Positions 60,820-64,000 of a stretch of DNA of 64,000 nucleotides are shown piece after piece (positions within the stretch are counted from its first letter, which is position 1; the number at the start of each line of letters is the position of its first letter). This DNA comes from Halopseudomonas pelagia (GTDB lineage Bacteria > Pseudomonadota > Gammaproteobacteria > Pseudomonadales > Pseudomonadaceae). Location of the stretch: the NCBI RefSeq assembly GCF_009497895.1, contig NZ_CP033116.1, forward strand, positions 434,001-498,000. The letters are read 5' to 3'. The position numbers and the translations under genes were made by a program. The notes below the pieces were generated by a model. The model was not told where the DNA came from. It ran no database searches and was given only the letters and a program-made list of their open reading frames with translations.

Positions 60820-63800
60820 ATGGTCGAACCTCCAAAAAGGCGCTCGCCAAACGTGCCGCAAAATCAGCCAGAATTGATGCTGAGTCATCTGTCTTTTCCG
60901 GTCGTGGGCATCGGCGCTTCAGCGGGCGGTTTGCAGGCCCTGCTCAAATTTTTCGAGCACATGCCGAATGAAAATGGCATGGCTTTTGTCATCATCATGC
61001 ATTTGTCGCCGGACCATGAAAGCAGCGCTGATCGTATTCTACAGGGGGTCACCAAAATGCCGGTGCTCCAGGTCCGCAAAGCCATCCCAATAGAAAAAAA
61101 CCACGTTTATATTATTTCGCCGGCTCTGCTGCTGTCTACGAACGACGGCCATTTGCGCGTGCGCAAACCCGACTCCGCCAGACCCCGGCACGCGGCCATT
61201 GATCTGTTCTTTCGCGACCTGGCCGATGTGCACAAGAACCGCGCCTTTTGCCTGGTGCTTTCAGGTACAGGATCTGATGGTGCCTCCGGGTTATCGCGCA
61301 TCAAAGAGCAGAACGGCGTCACCATGGCCCAGTCACCGGCCGATGCGGAGTTCGATGGCATGCCTTGCAGCGCCATCGCTACCGGCATGGTTGACCTGGT
61401 ACTGCCGGTAGCGGAGATGCCTCAGAAATTGATGGAGCTTTGGCGTAACGCCTGCAGTATCCATATGCCGGAGACAGGAGATCCGGAAATAAGCGCCGCT
61501 GCGGCTAATGATGCTACCGATGATGGTGAAGCGGCAGAAGCGGCTCTTCGAGCAGTCCTGGCCCTGTTGTTCAACCGCACCGGTTATGATTTCGCTCACT
61601 ACAAGCGCGCCACGGTGCTGCGGCGAATAGAGCGGCGCATGCAGGTCAACGCCCAGCCGGATATGACCTCCTACCATGAGTATCTACAAGCACATCCGGA
61701 AGAAACCAAGCCGTTGCTGGATGACATGTTTATCGGCGTGACCAATTTCTTCCGCGATCGCGAAGCCTTTGAAGCGCTGGAGCGGGATGTAATACCACAA
61801 CTGTTCCGTTTCGGAATGGATTTTCCGGGTGACGAGAAAGCGGGCGTGCGGGTCTGGTCGGCGGGTACCTCCACCGGGGAAGAGGCATTCTCGCTCGCCA
61901 TGCTGCTGGCAGATCAGGTGCAGCTCGAAGCAGCACAGGTCAAGGTGCAGGTGTTTGGAACGGATATAGACGAGCGCGCCATCAGCGTCGGCCGCGCAGG
62001 CATCTATCCAGCGTCGATCATTACCGACGTGGCGCCACCGCGACTGCGCCAGTACTTCATCAAGAACCAGACCCACTACAAGGTCAAAAAGGAGATTCGC
62101 GAAAAGATCCTGTTTGCTCAGCACAGCTTGCTGCGCGATCCGCCTTTTTCCCATGTACATCTGATCTGCTGCCGCAACCTGCTTATCTATCTGGACAGAG
62201 ACGCCCAGCGCAGGATTCTCGAGATGTTCCACTTCGCCCTGCGTCGAGGTGGTTATCTGTTTCTGGGTACTTCGGAGTCGGCCGACATTTGTGCTGATCT
62301 GTTTACCCCGATAGACAAGAAGAACAGAATCTACCGAGCCAAGAACGGCCCCGGCCCTGCCCGCCATGTACCAGTAGTGCCCAGTGCCAACGGCAACCCG
62401 CGGCTGGAAATTCCGGCTCCAGTGATGCAGCCTCGCAAGCAATCCTTTGCCGAAGTACACCAACGGGTGCTTGAGCAGTACGCGCCGCCCAGTGTCATAG
62501 TCGATACCGATGCGGACATCGTGCACATGTCTGATCGTGCCGGGCATTTTCTCCGGTTTATGGGTGGCGAGCCGTCGCGCAACCTGCTGGCGGTGGTCGC
62601 CCCGGAATTGCGTCTGGAGCTACGGACAGCGTTGTACCAGGCGCAGCAGACAGGCAAGAGCGTCGAGGCACGGCGGGTCAGGGTACGTCGTGGTGACCGC
62701 GCCTACCACGTGCATATGGTGGCCAAACCCTTCAAGGATGAAACCGCCGGCGGCGAGTTTGTGTTGGTCATGTTCGATGAAGTCGAAGATACGATTACCG
62801 ACTCCGGCGAGCAGAAAGACGAACAGGACCAAAAGCAGAATCAGAGCAAGGACACAGTATTAACCCTGCTTGAGGAAGAGCTGCAGCGAACCAAGCTGCA
62901 TCTACAGAATACGCTGGAGCAGTCTGGCACTTCGCATGAAGAATTGCGGGCCTCCAACGAGGAATTGCAGGCGATAAACGAAGAGTTGCGTTCGGCGACG
63001 GAGGAGCTGGAAACCAGCAAGGAAGAGCTGCAGTCGATCAATGAAGAACTGATTACAGTCAACTACGAACTCAAATCCAAGGTCGAAGAGACCGGCAAGA
63101 TCAATGATGACCTGCAGAACCTGATCACCTCTACCGACATCGCTACCGTGTTTGTCGACCGCGGTATGCGCATCAAATGGTTCACACCCCGGGCTACGCA
63201 GATATTCAGCATGCTGCCGGTCGATTCAGGGCGCTCGCTGCTGGATATTACCCACCGCCTGGATTATCCCGATCTGGCTGATGACGCCACTCTGGTGTTC
63301 GAATCACTCAAATTGGTCGAACGCGAGGTGCGCAGCAGCGACGGCCGCTGGTATATCGCGCGCTTGTTGCCTTACCGCACCAGCGATGACCACATCGAAG
63401 GCGCGGTGCTGACCTTTATCGATATTTCCGGCCGGCGCGCGGCGGAAGCTGAGTTGCGCCTGGGCGAAGAGCGCATGCGCCTGGTGGCCGAAAGCACTGA
63501 AGATTACGCCATTATTGTGCAGGACACCGAAGGGCTGATTACCGGCTGGAACCGAGGCGCCGAACTGATCTTCGGTTATTCCAAGGCCGAGGCTGAAGGT
63601 CAGCCTTGTCATTTGATCTTCACTCCGGAAGATCGAGCTGCAGGCGTGCCGGAAACCGAGTTGCGCCGGGCGCGTGAGAGTGGTCGCGCCGAGGACGAGC
63701 GCTGGCATATGCGCAAGGATGGTTCGCGGTTTTATTGTAGCGGTGTAGTCAATCCTTTGCAGAATGATCATCTGCGCGGTTATGTGAAAATCGCCCGCGA

Positions 63801-64000
63801 CCTGACTGACCGGCAGCAACGCCATGATGAACAGGCCAAAAGACTGGTAGAGACGCAAAATACCATCCAGCTCAAGGATGAGTTCTTCGCCGTGATGTCC
63901 CATGAGCTCAAGCATCCGTTGAATCTCATCCAGCTCAACGCTGAGCTGCTCGGCCGTCTGCCTATAACCAAACGCACGCCCAGCGTGGCGAAAGCAGTAA
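60820..64000 (+). CDS. CheB-CheR-PAS histidine kinase fusion (3' end outside window)
   Basis: Open from ATG 60820 to the window end, at least 1060 residues; I read the frame through without a stop. In order: a CheB methylesterase domain (about 26-210, catalytic S34 in GIGASAGG, H61, D153 in GTGSDGASG); a CheR methyltransferase domain (about 230-500, with TNFFRDREAF, WSAGTSTGEEAFSLA and ICCRNLLIYL); a PAS-like domain; a long heptad coiled coil (about 676-760, repeats of EELxxxNEEL); two PAS domains; and HisKA with MSHELKHPLNLIQ near 1025. No receiver precedes CheB. Methyl groups on a partner chemoreceptor may be its input, but no chemotaxis gene is nearby. Confidence 0.92.
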   Translation, partial: MVEPPKRRSPNVPQNQPELMLSHLSFPVVGIGASAGGLQALLKFFEHMPNENGMAFVIIMHLSPDHESSADRILQGVTKMPVLQVRKAIPIEKNHVYIISPALLLSTNDGHLRVRKPDSARPRHAAIDLFFRDLADVHKNRAFCLVLSGTGSDGASGLSRIKEQNGVTMAQSPADAEFDGMPCSAIATGMVDLVLPVAEMPQKLMELWRNACSIHMPETGDPEISAAAANDATDDGEAAEAALRAVLALLFNRTGYDFAHYKRATVLRRIERRMQVNAQPDMTSYHEYLQAHPEETKPLLDDMFIGVTNFFRDREAFEALERDVIPQLFRFGMDFPGDEKAGVRVWSAGTSTGEEAFSLAMLLADQVQLEAAQVKVQVFGTDIDERAISVGRAGIYPASIITDVAPPRLRQYFIKNQTHYKVKKEIREKILFAQHSLLRDPPFSHVHLICCRNLLIYLDRDAQRRILEMFHFALRRGGYLFLGTSESADICADLFTPIDKKNRIYRAKNGPGPARHVPVVPSANGNPRLEIPAPVMQPRKQSFAEVHQRVLEQYAPPSVIVDTDADIVHMSDRAGHFLRFMGGEPSRNLLAVVAPELRLELRTALYQAQQTGKSVEARRVRVRRGDRAYHVHMVAKPFKDETAGGEFVLVMFDEVEDTITDSGEQKDEQDQKQNQSKDTVLTLLEEELQRTKLHLQNTLEQSGTSHEELRASNEELQAINEELRSATEELETSKEELQSINEELITVNYELKSKVEETGKINDDLQNLITSTDIATVFVDRGMRIKWFTPRATQIFSMLPVDSGRSLLDITHRLDYPDLADDATLVFESLKLVEREVRSSDGRWYIARLLPYRTSDDHIEGAVLTFIDISGRRAAEAELRLGEERMRLVAESTEDYAIIVQDTEGLITGWNRGAELIFGYSKAEAEGQPCHLIFTPEDRAAGVPETELRRARESGRAEDERWHMRKDGSRFYCSGVVNPLQNDHLRGYVKIARDLTDRQQRHDEQAKRLVETQNTIQLKDEFFAVMSHELKHPLNLIQLNAELLGRLPITKRTPSVAKAV

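Noticed and set aside
60619..60888. 89-codon open frame on the minus strand
   Set aside because: It spans the divergent promoter gap and the start of the CheB-CheR gene, with atypical composition and no ribosome binding site.

Overview
The window looks like the replication-origin region of a Pseudomonadaceae chromosome. The basis is the gene order (glyQS-gmhB-plsC, gyrB-recF-dnaN-dnaA, rpmH-rnpA-yidD-yidC-mnmE, mnmG-rsmG-parAB, the complete atp operon, glmU), the close resemblance of the proteins to Pseudomonas homologues recalled from memory, and perfect pseudomonad-type parS sites. A Halopseudomonas or other deep Pseudomonas lineage is my inference; no rRNA or tRNA gene is present to confirm it. 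I see no phage, insertion sequence, integrase or CRISPR array.

Layout. 1-5250 (+): glyQ (5' end outside the window), glyS, gmhB, plsC and a lone PilT/PilU-type ATPase. 5287-12259 (-): two small unknown genes, then the dnaA-dnaN-recF-gyrB operon, read leftwards and closed by a good terminator. 12260-12846: oriC-like gap with DnaA boxes and an AT-rich tract. 12847-16834 (+): rpmH, rnpA, yidD, yidC, mnmE. 16835-17355: a second gap with DnaA boxes and an AT-rich tract. 17356-28911 (+): mnmG, rsmG, parA, parB, then atpIBEFHAGDC with its own promoter and a bidirectional terminator. 29020-33139 (+): glmU, cfa, a YcgR-type PilZ protein and a DUF192 protein.

33146-45176 is read almost wholly leftwards. 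It holds a COG0523 GTPase, MmcQ/YjbR, DUF3301, TrmO, an alpha/beta hydrolase, DUF3299, CbpA/CbpM, PurE/PurK, a beta carbonic anhydrase and the two-subunit pyruvate carboxylase PycA/PycB, with a divergent LysR regulator. 46297-51600 is an iron-uptake island: a Fur box, an ECF sigma factor, a FecR cut down to its N-terminal domain, and two tandem siderophore receptors without signalling domains. 52426-56182 is a CdaR-permease-glycerate kinase module. The right end holds a cold-shock/DUF1294 fusion, YbiT, a cytochrome b561, a phytochrome-like histidine kinase without a chromophore module, and a divergent giant CheB-CheR-PAS-kinase that runs out of the window.

The points I rate most worth checking are: two perfect parS sites inside recF that encode the same peptide in the same frame; two DnaA-box regions 4.5 kb apart; the iron-signalling cassette that seems to have lost its sensor arm; and the apparently blind phytochrome kinase beside the CheB-CheR-PAS-kinase.
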